Shown here: in pieces, positions 27,953 to 36,086 of the stretch
Layout of the letters: every line of letters begins with the position of its first letter
Numbering within the stretch: the first letter of the stretch is position 1
Assembly (NCBI RefSeq): GCF_016863115.1
Contig: NZ_BOOG01000017.1
Location: 1 to 64,000, forward strand
Source: Sphaerimonospora thailandensis
Lineage (GTDB): Bacteria > Actinomycetota > Actinomycetes > Streptosporangiales > Streptosporangiaceae
Reading direction: 5' to 3'
DNA: 64,000 nt
Notes under the pieces: generated by a model
The model's input: only the letters and a program-made list of their open reading frames with translations
Databases searched by the model: none
What the model was told of the DNA's origin: nothing
Made by a program: the position numbers and the translations under genes

Positions 27953-29641
27953 ATGCACGGCCAGACGGATGCCTGGCGAGTCCCCGGCTACACGGAGATT
28001 CGCGAGCTGGGCAGGGGTGGCGCCGGCAGAGTCGTGCTCGCACGGCATGACGCCGACGACATCCTGGTGGCCATCAAGTACCTGTCCGACGCACTCATGT
28101 CGGACCTGCATTTCGTCGCCAGGTTCCGGCACGAGGCGCGCCTGCTCGCGTCGATGGACCCCAGCCCGCACGCGGCCAAGTTCTATGAATACGTGGAGGT
28201 GCCACGGGGCGCCGCCATCGTGATGGAGCTGATCAACGGCGTCTCGCTGCGCGCGATGCTCCGCTCCGAGGGCCCGACCGGTCCGGAGGCGGCACTGGTC
28301 GTGCTCAAGGGGTCGCTGCTCGGCCTCGCGGCGGCGCACGGCGTCGGCGTCGTCCACCGCGACTACAAGCCCGAGAACGTGATGGTCGAGGCCGACGGCA
28401 TGAGCAAGCTCGTCGACTTCGGCATCGCCACGCAGATCGGTCAGGGCGGCGGCGCCGTCTCGGGCACGCCGCCGTACATGGCGCCGGAGCAGTGGTCGGG
28501 CGGCCCTGCCGGCCCGGCCACCGATGTCTACGCGGCCACCGTCGTCTTCTTCGAGTGCCTCACCGGCGGCCGCCCGTTCCGGGCGCAGAACATGGCGGCG
28601 CTGGCCCGCCAGCACCAGGTCACCCCTCCCCCTGTGGAGGAAGTGCCGCCCTCGCTGCGCGGGCTGGTGGAGCGCGGCATGGCCAAGCGGGCCGCCGACC
28701 GGCCGCGGTCGGCACTGGAGTTCCTTCAGGAACTGGAGCTCGTCGCGGCCGACGTGTACGGCCCGGCCTGGGAGGAGCGGGGACGGCGCAGGCTCGCCGC
28801 TCTGGCCGGCCTGCTGGTCCAGTTCTTCCCCCTCGCCGAGGAGGCTCCCGAAGTCGGCACGTCCATCGCGGAGACGAACCTGGGCCGCGGCCTGCTCGGC
28901 AAGGTGAGCACGAAGATCGGCCTGACCGTCGTGGTCATGGCAGCCGTCGCGGGCGGCACGGCGGCCCTGGTCGGCTCCCTGACCGGGACCACGCTCCAGG
29001 CCGACGAGACGATCACGACACCGAGCACTTCGCCCGCCGATCCGCTGACGGTCGCCCCCGCCACCGACGAGGCGACGGCCGAACCCACGGAGACGCCCAC
29101 GGAGACGCTCTCGGAAACAGGCTCGGCCGACGATCCGAAGCCGACCGCGTCGAGCACCCCGGTAGTACGGCCCAGGCCGACGGCGACCGGCGGTCCCGTC
29201 CAGCAGCCCACTGCCACCCCGACCGCGAGACCGACCCCCAGCCCGACGGCCGGGCCCAAACCGAGCCCGACGCCCAGCCCGACGCCGACGAGGAAGCCAT
29301 CGCCGACCCAATCGGAGCCCGACACCACGATCACGCTCCCCGTCCCGAAGAGTCCGGCTCCGGGGAGTACGACGCCGGGGAGTACGACCCCGCCCACGAC
29401 GTCCAGACCGACCACCCCTCAGAACCCGCCGTCCTCGACCCCGCCGTCCTCGACCCCGCCGGGCGAAGGGACGCCGGGCGAAGACCCGCCGCCGAGACTG
29501 ACGGCCTCACCCGAGGCTCCGGACGGAAGCGCCGTTCCGGTGGGCGTCTTCGCCATCGGCCTGATGACGACCGGCCTGGTGCCCGCCACACTGGCGGTGA
29601 AGCGGGCGACCGGAAGGCTCCGTCGGCGGGACTCGAGGTGA
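27953..29641 (+). CDS. Transmembrane Ser/Thr protein kinase
   Basis: A 562-residue PknB-like kinase. Kinase domain residues 13-280: Gly loop GRGGAGRV (from 20), ATP lysine Lys42 (AIKYL), catalytic HRDYKPEN (Asp137, Lys139, Asn142), DFG at 155-157, and APE. A hydrophobic segment at about 321-345 is followed by a long Pro/Thr/Ser-rich extracytoplasmic stretch with no PASTA repeats, and a second membrane segment lies near the C-terminus (about 528-550). ATG 27953 follows GAGGAG with good spacing. It heads a signalling run with the pseudokinase and DUF2510 genes. Confidence 0.93.
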   Translation: MHGQTDAWRVPGYTEIRELGRGGAGRVVLARHDADDILVAIKYLSDALMSDLHFVARFRHEARLLASMDPSPHAAKFYEYVEVPRGAAIVMELINGVSLRAMLRSEGPTGPEAALVVLKGSLLGLAAAHGVGVVHRDYKPENVMVEADGMSKLVDFGIATQIGQGGGAVSGTPPYMAPEQWSGGPAGPATDVYAATVVFFECLTGGRPFRAQNMAALARQHQVTPPPVEEVPPSLRGLVERGMAKRAADRPRSALEFLQELELVAADVYGPAWEERGRRRLAALAGLLVQFFPLAEEAPEVGTSIAETNLGRGLLGKVSTKIGLTVVVMAAVAGGTAALVGSLTGTTLQADETITTPSTSPADPLTVAPATDEATAEPTETPTETLSETGSADDPKPTASSTPVVRPRPTATGGPVQQPTATPTARPTPSPTAGPKPSPTPSPTPTRKPSPTQSEPDTTITLPVPKSPAPGSTTPGSTTPPTTSRPTTPQNPPSSTPPSSTPPGEGTPGEDPPPRLTASPEAPDGSAVPVGVFAIGLMTTGLVPATLAVKRATGRLRRRDSR

Positions 29642-29660
29642 TGGATGAACGAGGTGATGG

Positions 29661-31157
29661 ATGAACGAGGGCGCGACGATCGCGGGGCATCGCCTGACCG
29701 GACGCACCCGGACGGGTGAACTCGGCACCTGGCACGACGCGATCTCCCCGGCGGGAGCCCCGTCGGGCGTGCTGCGGTTCGATCCGCACCTGATCGGCGG
29801 AGCCCGGGCCAGAGAACGGTTGATCACCGCGGTGAAAGCGGATCTTCAGCTGCTCCGGCAGGGCGGCCCACCGGTGCTCCTGCCCGTCGCCGACCTGGTG
29901 ACCGCGCGCGGCGAGGTCTGGCTGATCACCATACGCCGGGCCATGCCGACCCTCGCCGACCTGCTCGGGGGCACCGTGCCCGGGGCCGGAATCGACGCCG
30001 CCGGGGCGGCCTCGATCCTCCGGGAAACCGCGCAGGCGCTGCTCACCCTCCATGCGGCGGGGCTCACGCACGGCGCTGTGCATCCCGGCACGGTTGTCAT
30101 CGGGGACGACGGATCGGTGCTCCTGGCCGAACGAGGGCTGCTCGCGGCGCTCCGCGACGCGTCCACGCACCGAAACGCGAACGAGTTCGGGACGGGAAGC
30201 ACGGCGGAGAGCACGGCGGCAAGCACGGCGGCGGATACGGCCGCCTGGGCGGCACTCGCCCGAGGTCTGGCAGCGCGTTTCGCGCAGGACTCCGCACACG
30301 GTCGTCCCGCGCAGGGGATGGCCGCCGCGCTCCTCGACCGCGCCGCCGCGGTGGCCCTGGCCCAGGGGCTCGGCGCCGCCCGGGAGACCCTGCTCGCCGG
30401 ACGCGACATGCTTCCTCCCGGCAGCACAACCCTGGCCGGGACCGTCCACCTGTGGTTCTCGGGAGGCGCCCCGGCATCCCCAACCCCGGCATCCCCGCCC
30501 GCCGCCGACATGAGTCCCGTCACGCCCGCCGCCGGCGAGGCCGTCACGCTGCTCGACCTGTCCGGCGCGCACGACATCGCCCCGGCCGACCCGGCCGCCC
30601 CGGCGGGCCGTACGGCACAGCCGGACCATGACGTGATGATGCGCTTCGGGCCGGGGGTGCCGACTGAGACGACCGCCGAGCAGATCTGGCGCTCCGGGCG
30701 GACGTCCACCGTCCACACTCAAGTGATCGGCGACGCCCCACGCCGGCGGAAGCGGCGGACGACGGTGTGGGCCGGGCCGCTGCTGCTCGCGATGCTCATC
30801 GCCGCCGTGATCCTCTGGTTGCGGATGTCCCCGTTGGGCCCCGATCTCGCCGTGCTGAAGGTGGACGTCAAGCCGCCGAAGAAGACCGTGCGCTGCGGCG
30901 GCAGGGCCGACTTCGTCGGGGTCGTCACGACTAACGGCGGCCGCGGGACGATCCGCTACGAGTGGCTGCGCAGCGACGGCCAGAAGATCGAGCAGGAGCA
31001 GTCGGTGGGCTCGGGGACCACGTCGTTGGACTTCCCGTTGCACTGGACGGTGAAGGGCTCCGGGTCCTTCCGCGGCACCGCGACGCTGCGCGTCCTGTCC
31101 CCCAGCGCGACGGGGAAGCTTCTGCAGGATAAAGCTAGTTTTTCCTACAAATGCTGA
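29661..31157 (+). CDS. Membrane pseudokinase with extracytoplasmic Ig-like domain
   Basis: A 498-residue protein whose N-terminal half resembles a degenerate protein kinase: the expected HRDLKPxN catalytic loop reads HGAVHPGTV near residue 136, so the catalytic Asp is missing, and no DFG is seen. A low-complexity Ala/Pro/Thr linker (with a STAE/STAA repeat) follows, then a membrane segment (about 370-390) and an about 90-residue extracytoplasmic domain with a VRCGG...YEW pattern like Ig-type folds, ending in a Cys. It starts 19 nt after the kinase stop, where a 16-bp sequence (GAGGTGATGGATGAAC) is repeated twice. It may be a scaffold or regulator of the adjacent kinase. Confidence 0.8.
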   Translation: MNEGATIAGHRLTGRTRTGELGTWHDAISPAGAPSGVLRFDPHLIGGARARERLITAVKADLQLLRQGGPPVLLPVADLVTARGEVWLITIRRAMPTLADLLGGTVPGAGIDAAGAASILRETAQALLTLHAAGLTHGAVHPGTVVIGDDGSVLLAERGLLAALRDASTHRNANEFGTGSTAESTAASTAADTAAWAALARGLAARFAQDSAHGRPAQGMAAALLDRAAAVALAQGLGAARETLLAGRDMLPPGSTTLAGTVHLWFSGGAPASPTPASPPAADMSPVTPAAGEAVTLLDLSGAHDIAPADPAAPAGRTAQPDHDVMMRFGPGVPTETTAEQIWRSGRTSTVHTQVIGDAPRRRKRRTTVWAGPLLLAMLIAAVILWLRMSPLGPDLAVLKVDVKPPKKTVRCGGRADFVGVVTTNGGRGTIRYEWLRSDGQKIEQEQSVGSGTTSLDFPLHWTVKGSGSFRGTATLRVLSPSATGKLLQDKASFSYKC

Positions 31158-31176
31158 CTTCACTAGTGTGGCCCGC

Positions 31177-32412
31177 ATGACGACGACCCCCGCCGGCTGG
31201 TACCCCGACCCGTACGGCTCCCCCGACCTCCGTTGGTGGGACGGCACGCAGTGGACCGACGCCACTCATGCGCGGATGCAGCAGCCCGGTCAGGCGAGCC
31301 GGCCGGGTGCGCCGGATGAATTACGGCAGTCCCCTCACCTGGGATATCCCGTACGACCCGGCGACCCCCTTCCCGCGGCACAGGCGCCGTACGCCGGGGA
31401 ACCCGCGCAGCCGGCGGACCCGCCAGGACAGCCGAAACAGCCCGAAGAGCCAGACCGTCCCGAAGAGCCAGACCGACCGCGACAGGCCGGCCGACCCGGA
31501 CAGCTCTGGCAGCAGCCCGGCCCGCAGCACAGCGTCCCTCACCAGCCTCACCAGCCTCACCAGCAGCCGGGACAGCCGGTCTCCGACGTGCCGCAGTGGG
31601 GGAATCTCGGACAGACCGCCCAGATGCCGGTGCCGGACTTCGGGCCGCCGCCACAGCGGTCCTCGATGTGGCCGTGGGCCCTGGGCGGCGTCGCCGTGGT
31701 CGTCGCGCTCGCGCTCGTCATCGGCGGCGTGCTGTTCTTCGTGAACAAGGGCGCCGAGTCCACCGCGTCCCGGCCGCAGCCGGTGTCGACGCCACAGCTG
31801 GACGAGACCGTCCCCCCGTCGACCGAGCCGACGTCCCCGCCGTCCATGCCCGAGCTGCCCCAGCCGTCCGGAGAGCGGATCAGCGATCCCGTCACCGGGC
31901 TCTCCTATGCCTATCCCGGCGACTCCTGGATCGTGCCCAAGGCGGCAGAGATCAACAATCCCGGCGACCCCAACCGGCCGCTGTGGACGAGCGCCTGCCT
32001 GGTCATGTCCCAGCGGAACTACGACGGCCGGGGCAGCGACTGGATGGGCTCCATTTCCACCGGCCGCCTCCCCCAGGTCTTCCCGTACAACGGCCCCGGG
32101 AGCTTCGAAGGTCTCGCCGGAGCCCTGTTGTCCGTCTACGAGCCGGTCTTCTACCCCCTGCCGCACGCGCGGAAGATCGTACGCAACGAGGCGATGAAGG
32201 TGGGCGATCGTGAGGCCTGGGTGGTGGAGCTCGAGATGGACTTCTCGAAGGTCTCCGAGGTGAGCGCGTTGGAGTGGAAGGCCGAGAAGGCGGCGTTCGT
32301 CCTGGTCGATCAGGGCCAGGGACAGTCTCCTGCCCTGCTGCACATCTCCATTCCGGACAATCTGGACCAGTCGGCGTACAAGCGCGTGCTGGACTCACTC
32401 GAAGCCAGGTAA
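31177..32412 (+). CDS. DUF2510 membrane protein with Pro/Gln-rich linker
   Basis: A 411-residue protein. N-terminal DUF2510 motif (AGWYPDPYGSPDLRWWDG near residues 5-22), a Pro/Gln/Glu/Asp-rich disordered linker with PEEPDRP and QPHQPHQ repeats, a membrane anchor (about 168-190), then an extracytoplasmic domain of about 220 residues (YPGDSWIVPKAAE, FPYNGPGSFEGLAGALL). DUF2510 proteins are actinobacteria-specific and often associated with signalling. I chose ATG 31177 over GTG 31168. It lies between the pseudokinase and orn genes, on the same strand. Confidence 0.85.
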   Translation: MTTTPAGWYPDPYGSPDLRWWDGTQWTDATHARMQQPGQASRPGAPDELRQSPHLGYPVRPGDPLPAAQAPYAGEPAQPADPPGQPKQPEEPDRPEEPDRPRQAGRPGQLWQQPGPQHSVPHQPHQPHQQPGQPVSDVPQWGNLGQTAQMPVPDFGPPPQRSSMWPWALGGVAVVVALALVIGGVLFFVNKGAESTASRPQPVSTPQLDETVPPSTEPTSPPSMPELPQPSGERISDPVTGLSYAYPGDSWIVPKAAEINNPGDPNRPLWTSACLVMSQRNYDGRGSDWMGSISTGRLPQVFPYNGPGSFEGLAGALLSVYEPVFYPLPHARKIVRNEAMKVGDREAWVVELEMDFSKVSEVSALEWKAEKAAFVLVDQGQGQSPALLHISIPDNLDQSAYKRVLDSLEAR

Positions 32413-32432
32413 ACGCCGACTACTCTTGAGCC

Positions 32433-33029
32433 ATGAATGACCCACTGGTCTGGATCGACTGTGAGATGACCGGGCTCGACCTCGGCCGTGACGCGCTCGT
32501 CGAGGTGGCCTGTGTCGTCACCGACAGCGAGCTCAACCGGTTGGACGAGGGCGTCGACGTCGTCATCAAGCCCCCGGCCGAGACATTGGAGCAGATGTCC
32601 GAGGTGGTGCGGGAGATGCACACCGCCTCGGGCCTGCTGCGTGCGCTGGCGGCCGGGGTGACGCTCGCGGAGGCCGAGTCCATGGTGTTCGACTACATCC
32701 GCTCCTACGTGGCCGAGCCCAAAAAGGCTCCGCTGTGCGGCAACTCGATCGCGACCGACCGCGCGTTCCTCGCGCGGGACATGCCGCTGGTCGACGCGTT
32801 CCTGCACTACCGGATGATCGATGTCTCCTCCGTCAAGGAACTCGCCCGCCGGTGGTATCCCCGGGTCTACTTCGCCGCGCCCGAGAAGCAGGGCGGGCAC
32901 CGGGCCCTGGCCGACATCGTCGAGAGCATCCGGGAACTGCGCTACTACCGGGCGGCCGTCTTCGTGCCCCAGCCGGGCCCCGACTCGGCCACGGCCCGGG
33001 AAGTCGCCGAGGCCGTCTCCGCCTCCTGA
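32433..33029 (+). CDS. orn: Oligoribonuclease
   Basis: A DEDDh 3'-5' exoribonuclease of 198 residues that degrades 2-5-nt RNAs and pGpG. The acidic residues are in [11 protein letters not shown] (Asp9, Glu11), [10 protein letters not shown] and GGHRALADI (His and Asp); [13 protein letters not shown] is typical. ATG 32433 lies 20 nt after the DUF2510 gene stop; ribosome-binding signals are weak, so coupling or a leaderless start is possible. The tRNA-His gene follows 95 nt downstream. Confidence 0.95.
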   Translation: MNDPLVWIDCEMTGLDLGRDALVEVACVVTDSELNRLDEGVDVVIKPPAETLEQMSEVVREMHTASGLLRALAAGVTLAEAESMVFDYIRSYVAEPKKAPLCGNSIATDRAFLARDMPLVDAFLHYRMIDVSSVKELARRWYPRVYFAAPEKQGGHRALADIVESIRELRYYRAAVFVPQPGPDSATAREVAEAVSAS

Positions 33030-33124
33030 CCCCAGGTTTCCAGACCGGCCGGCGGAACCGGTGAGCACACGGACTCCAAAATGCCGCTACACTTCTTTCG
33101 TACGCCTCGCAAGGGGCGGACATG

Positions 33125-33197
33125 GTGGGTGTAGCTCAGCTGGCAGAGCGCCAGGTTGTGGTCCTGGATGTCGTGGGTTCAAGTCCCATCACTCACC
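33125..33197 (+). tRNA. tRNA-His (GTG anticodon)
   Basis: A 73-nt cloverleaf: acceptor GTGGGTG pairs with CACTCAC, D arm GCTC/GAGC, anticodon stem CCAGG/CCTGG with loop TTGTGGT (anticodon GTG), T arm GTGGG/CCCAT. G at 33124 is the extra G(-1) and C at 33197 is the discriminator expected for histidine tRNA. CCA is not encoded. Confidence 0.96.
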
Positions 33198-33203
33198 CGG
33201 CGC

Positions 33204-33243
33204 GGCGGTGGCTGGTCCCGACTGGACCGGCCACCGCCTTTTT
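33204..33243 (+). terminator. Rho-independent terminator after tRNA-His
   Basis: A 15-bp stem with one G-T pair (GGCGGTGGCTGGTCC and its partner at 33224-33238) around a 5-nt loop, followed by five T residues. It is the only classical T-tract terminator I see in the window. Confidence 0.9.
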
Positions 33244-33413
33244 CGTATCCCGCATCCCCGTACGGGGGCCGGGAAGGGCAGCTCGCGGAAGCACTCTGGG
33301 TCATGCGCCGATCGCGTTCGGTCGCGATCCCGACTTCACCACGGTTACTCTGTGCTTGTTCCCACTGCTCGAGATTTCCCTCTGCTCGAATCGCCCCAGG
33401 AGAGCGGCAACCG

Positions 33414-33605
33414 ATGCCGAACAGGCAACACAACGCGATATGTCCCGGTTGTCACGGCCCCGGACGGGTCATCATCTATCGGATGGCGGTCGCCGGCGGC
33501 CGGATCGGGACCGCCGGCGTGGAAGAGCCCTGCCAGGACTGCGGCGGCAAAGGGTACGTGACCTTCGAGGTGGAGGTCGCCGAGCCCGCACCCGAAGACC
33601 GGTGA
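33414..33605 (+). CDS. Small DnaJ-type zinc-finger protein
   Basis: A 63-residue protein with two CxxCxGxG-type motifs (CPGCHGPG and CQDCGGKG), spaced as in one DnaJ zinc finger, so one Zn2+ is probably bound by four cysteines. AGGAGA lies upstream of ATG 33414. Its neighbours are tRNA-His and a DUF421 gene. The cellular role is unknown; similar small proteins may aid folding or bind nucleic acid. Confidence 0.75.
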   Translation: MPNRQHNAICPGCHGPGRVIIYRMAVAGGRIGTAGVEEPCQDCGGKGYVTFEVEVAEPAPEDR

Positions 33606-33659
33606 AAGCCCGCCGATCTCCCCTGACTTGACCGCCGCCCATCGGGGAAAGGGGGGGAG

Positions 33660-34154
33660 ATGTGGAAAGAGGTCTTCCTGCCGGAGACACCGCTACCGGA
33701 GATCTTCGTCCGGGGCACCGTCGTCTACCTGGCGATCTTCTTCATGCTTCGCTTCACGCCCCGGCGCGAGGTGGGCTCGTTCAGCACCACCAACCTGATC
33801 GTGATCGTCATCATCGCCGACGCGGCCCAGAACGCGATGGCCGGGAAATATCACTCGATCACCGACGGACTGCTCCTCGTGGCGACCATCATCGGCTGGT
33901 CGATCGTGCTGGACGCCGCGGCCTTCCGCTGGCCCGTCATCGCCCGTGTCGTCAAGCCGCCGCCACGCGTCCTCATCAGGGACGGCAGGCTTGACCGGCG
34001 CAATCTCCGGCGCGAGCTCATCACCGAGGACGAGTTGATGGCGCACCTGCGCGAGCAGGGAACCGATGATGTGAGCGAACTGAACGTGGTGCTGGAACCC
34101 GATGGACGGGTGAGCGTGCGCAGACAGGACGACGGGCGATCTTACGGAAGTTAG
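33660..34154 (+). CDS. DUF421 membrane protein
   Basis: A 164-residue YetF-like protein with three N-terminal membrane segments (about 20-40, 45-62, 70-90) and a soluble C-terminal domain containing the usual LIRDGRLDRRNLRRELITEDEL motif. Family members help alkaline or cell-wall stress in some bacteria, but their biochemical role is unknown. ATG 33660 follows GGGGGGGAG directly. Confidence 0.85.
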   Translation: MWKEVFLPETPLPEIFVRGTVVYLAIFFMLRFTPRREVGSFSTTNLIVIVIIADAAQNAMAGKYHSITDGLLLVATIIGWSIVLDAAAFRWPVIARVVKPPPRVLIRDGRLDRRNLRRELITEDELMAHLREQGTDDVSELNVVLEPDGRVSVRRQDDGRSYGS

Positions 34155-34253
34155 TCAGGCCGCATTGCCCCCAAAGTTGGGAAATGAGGGTTATGCTCGC
34201 TGTCAACGGCCGCGCGGGGGGCAGGCGATCTTTGACCTCTCGACGGAGGCCTG

Positions 34254-34478
34254 ATGAGAGTCGACGACCCTACCCGAATGGGACTCAGCAAGCGGGAAGC
34301 CGAAGTCATGGAGTTGATCGCAACCGGTCACTCCAACGGCGAGATCGCCCAGCGTCTGTTCCTCAGCGAGAAGACCGTGAAGAATCACGTCAACCGCATC
34401 TACGCCAAGCTCGGCGTCGAGTCGCGCGACACCGCGATCGGCCGCTGGCTGGGGACGACGCGAAGCGACGACGCCTGA
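34254..34478 (+). CDS. Stand-alone LuxR-type HTH regulator
   Basis: A 74-residue protein that is only a LuxR C-terminal DNA-binding domain ([20 protein letters not shown] through [20 protein letters not shown]). The usual N-terminal receiver or ligand-binding domain is absent, as in GerE-like small regulators. GGAGG is 3 nt before ATG 34254. Its regulatory targets are unknown. Confidence 0.85.
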   Translation: MRVDDPTRMGLSKREAEVMELIATGHSNGEIAQRLFLSEKTVKNHVNRIYAKLGVESRDTAIGRWLGTTRSDDA

Positions 34479-34488
34479 CGCCCCAGAT

Positions 34489-34608
34489 GCCGGGACGCTC
34501 CGGTGCCGGGACGCTCCGGTGCCGGGCGCTCGGGTAGGCACAGCCGAGCCCCGGCATCCGCTCGATGGTGTCCTCGATGGTGTACGGCCGTACGGTGTAC
34601 GGCCGTAC
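34489..34608. repeat. Two short tandem repeats after the LuxR gene
   Basis: GCCGGGACGCTCCGGT occurs twice in tandem (34489-34520) with a third partial copy, and GGTGTACGGCCGTAC occurs twice (34579-34608), with a doubled CTCGATGGTGTC between them. They lie just past the convergent end of the lysine transaminase gene; no coding role is seen. Confidence 0.75.
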
Positions 34609-34611
34609 TGC

Positions 34612-35907
34612 TCAGCGGCCGGTACGGCTCAGCGCCCGGCGCAGAGCGGCCAGGCCGTGCTCCAGTTCGTCGGGCTGGACGGACAGCGCGGGGCGCAGCC
34701 GTACGGATCGAGCGCCGCAGGGCAGGACGAGGATGCCCTCCTCCTCACGGAGCCGGGCGACCAGCGTCGCTTGATCCAGGACGGCGGAATCGGGGACGTC
34801 GAAGGCGCACATCAACCCACGTCCGCGCGCGTTGACGATGAGGCCGTCGGCCTCCAGGCCCTGGAGCGCGCCGAGCAGTTTCTCCCCGAGGATCGCCGCC
34901 CCCGGGATCAGCCCATCGCGCTCGATGATCTCGAGCATCCGGCGGGAGCGCACCATGTCGACCAGCCCGCCGCCCCAGGTGGAGTTGATCCGGCCGCTGA
35001 CCGCGAAGACGTTGTCGGGCACGAGATCGACCCTGCGTCCTGCCATGATGCCGCCGACCTGCACCTTCTTGGCGAAGGCGACGATGTCTGGGGCGAGGCC
35101 GAGTTGCTGGTACGCCCAGGGCGTGCCGGTCAGGCCGACGCCGGTCTGCACCTCGTCGAGGATGAACAGGGCGTCGTTCTCGTGGCAGAGCGCCTGCATG
35201 GCCTGGAGGAACTCGGCGCGCATGTGGTTGTCGCCGCCCTCGCCCTGGATGGGTTCGGCGATGAAGCAGGCGATGTCGTGGCGGAATCGGGCGAACGCCT
35301 CACGTGCCTGGGCCAGCGCGCGTTCCTCCGCCCGCTCGACGTCCCCGAAATGGATCGCGGGGACGTCGATCCGGGGCCAGCCGAACTTGGGGAACCGCTC
35401 GGTCTTCACGGGGTCGGTGTTGGTCAGCGAGAGCGTGTAGCCGCTGCGGCCGTGGAAGGCCCGGGTCAGGTGCAACACCCTGGTGCCGAGCCCCGGGTGG
35501 CGGCCGTGGGCCTCGTTCCAGCGGCTCTTCCAGTCGAAGGCGCACTTGAGTGCGTTCTCGACGGCCAGCGCGCCGCCCTCGACGAGGAACAGATGCGGCA
35601 GCTCGGGATCGCCGAGCACCCGCTGGAACGTCTCCACGAACTCGGCCAGGTGGACGGTGTAGAGGTCGGAGTTGGCCGGCTTGTTCGCGGCCACGCGGCC
35701 GAGCGACTCCAGGAACTCCGGGTCGTCGGCGAAGGGGTTCATACCGAGGGGTGCCGACGCGAAGAACGTATAGAAGTCCAGATATCGTCGGCCGTCCCGG
35801 GCGTCGACCAGCCAGGAACCCGCACTCCTGTCCAGATCGAGCACCAGCCGGTAGCCGTCGACGAGCAGATGCCGCGAGAGTGCGCCATGCACAGCACTGG
35901 GATCCAT
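34612..35907 (-). CDS. lat: L-lysine 6-transaminase
   Basis: A class III PLP aminotransferase of 431 residues that converts lysine to 2-aminoadipate semialdehyde, the first step of lysine catabolism or of beta-lactam/aminoadipate supply. Core motifs: NALKCAFDWKSRWN, HGRSGYTLSLTNTDP, the PLP aspartate in FILDEVQTGVGLTG (Asp251) and the Schiff-base lysine in VAFAKKVQVGG (Lys280/281). ATG 35907 follows GTGGAGGTGAC. The AT-rich upstream DNA holds a 7-bp inverted repeat. No Lrp-type gene, often next to lat, is present. Confidence 0.93.
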   Translation of the reverse strand: MDPSAVHGALSRHLLVDGYRLVLDLDRSAGSWLVDARDGRRYLDFYTFFASAPLGMNPFADDPEFLESLGRVAANKPANSDLYTVHLAEFVETFQRVLGDPELPHLFLVEGGALAVENALKCAFDWKSRWNEAHGRHPGLGTRVLHLTRAFHGRSGYTLSLTNTDPVKTERFPKFGWPRIDVPAIHFGDVERAEERALAQAREAFARFRHDIACFIAEPIQGEGGDNHMRAEFLQAMQALCHENDALFILDEVQTGVGLTGTPWAYQQLGLAPDIVAFAKKVQVGGIMAGRRVDLVPDNVFAVSGRINSTWGGGLVDMVRSRRMLEIIERDGLIPGAAILGEKLLGALQGLEADGLIVNARGRGLMCAFDVPDSAVLDQATLVARLREEEGILVLPCGARSVRLRPALSVQPDELEHGLAALRRALSRTGR

Positions 35908-35935
35908 GTCACCTCCACCGTTACGCCGCTGACAA

Positions 35936-35966
35936 CACTATTCCCTCACATACGGGGTTAATAGTG
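35936..35966. promoter_or_regulatory. Inverted repeat upstream of lat
   Basis: CACTATT and AATAGTG flank 17 nt in an AT-rich stretch 29 nt upstream of the lat start. An Lrp-type or other operator is possible; this is inference from position only. Confidence 0.35.
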
Positions 35967-36034
35967 AAGACTTTCTAGCCAGATGTGACTTCTGGCGAAC
36001 ATTTTCCATACCTCAGGGGAAGGAGCTGACGACG

Positions 36035-36058
36035 CGGCCATGCCGTACGGCATGGCCG
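36035..36058. terminator. Perfect 24-bp palindrome after the PBP gene
   Basis: CGGCCATGCCGTACGGCATG continues to a perfect 24-bp palindrome, 29 nt past the PBP stop on the minus strand. A second small hairpin (CCGGG-CAAAG-CCCGG type) adjoins it. Likely a terminator. Confidence 0.55.
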
Positions 36059-36086
36059 GGCAAAGCCCCGGGGGGATGAAGGGCGG

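Noticed and set aside
34489-34608. Regulatory or CRISPR-like repeats downstream of the LuxR gene
   Set aside because: They are 12-16 bp tandem duplications without spacers and fit the general slippage pattern of the window.
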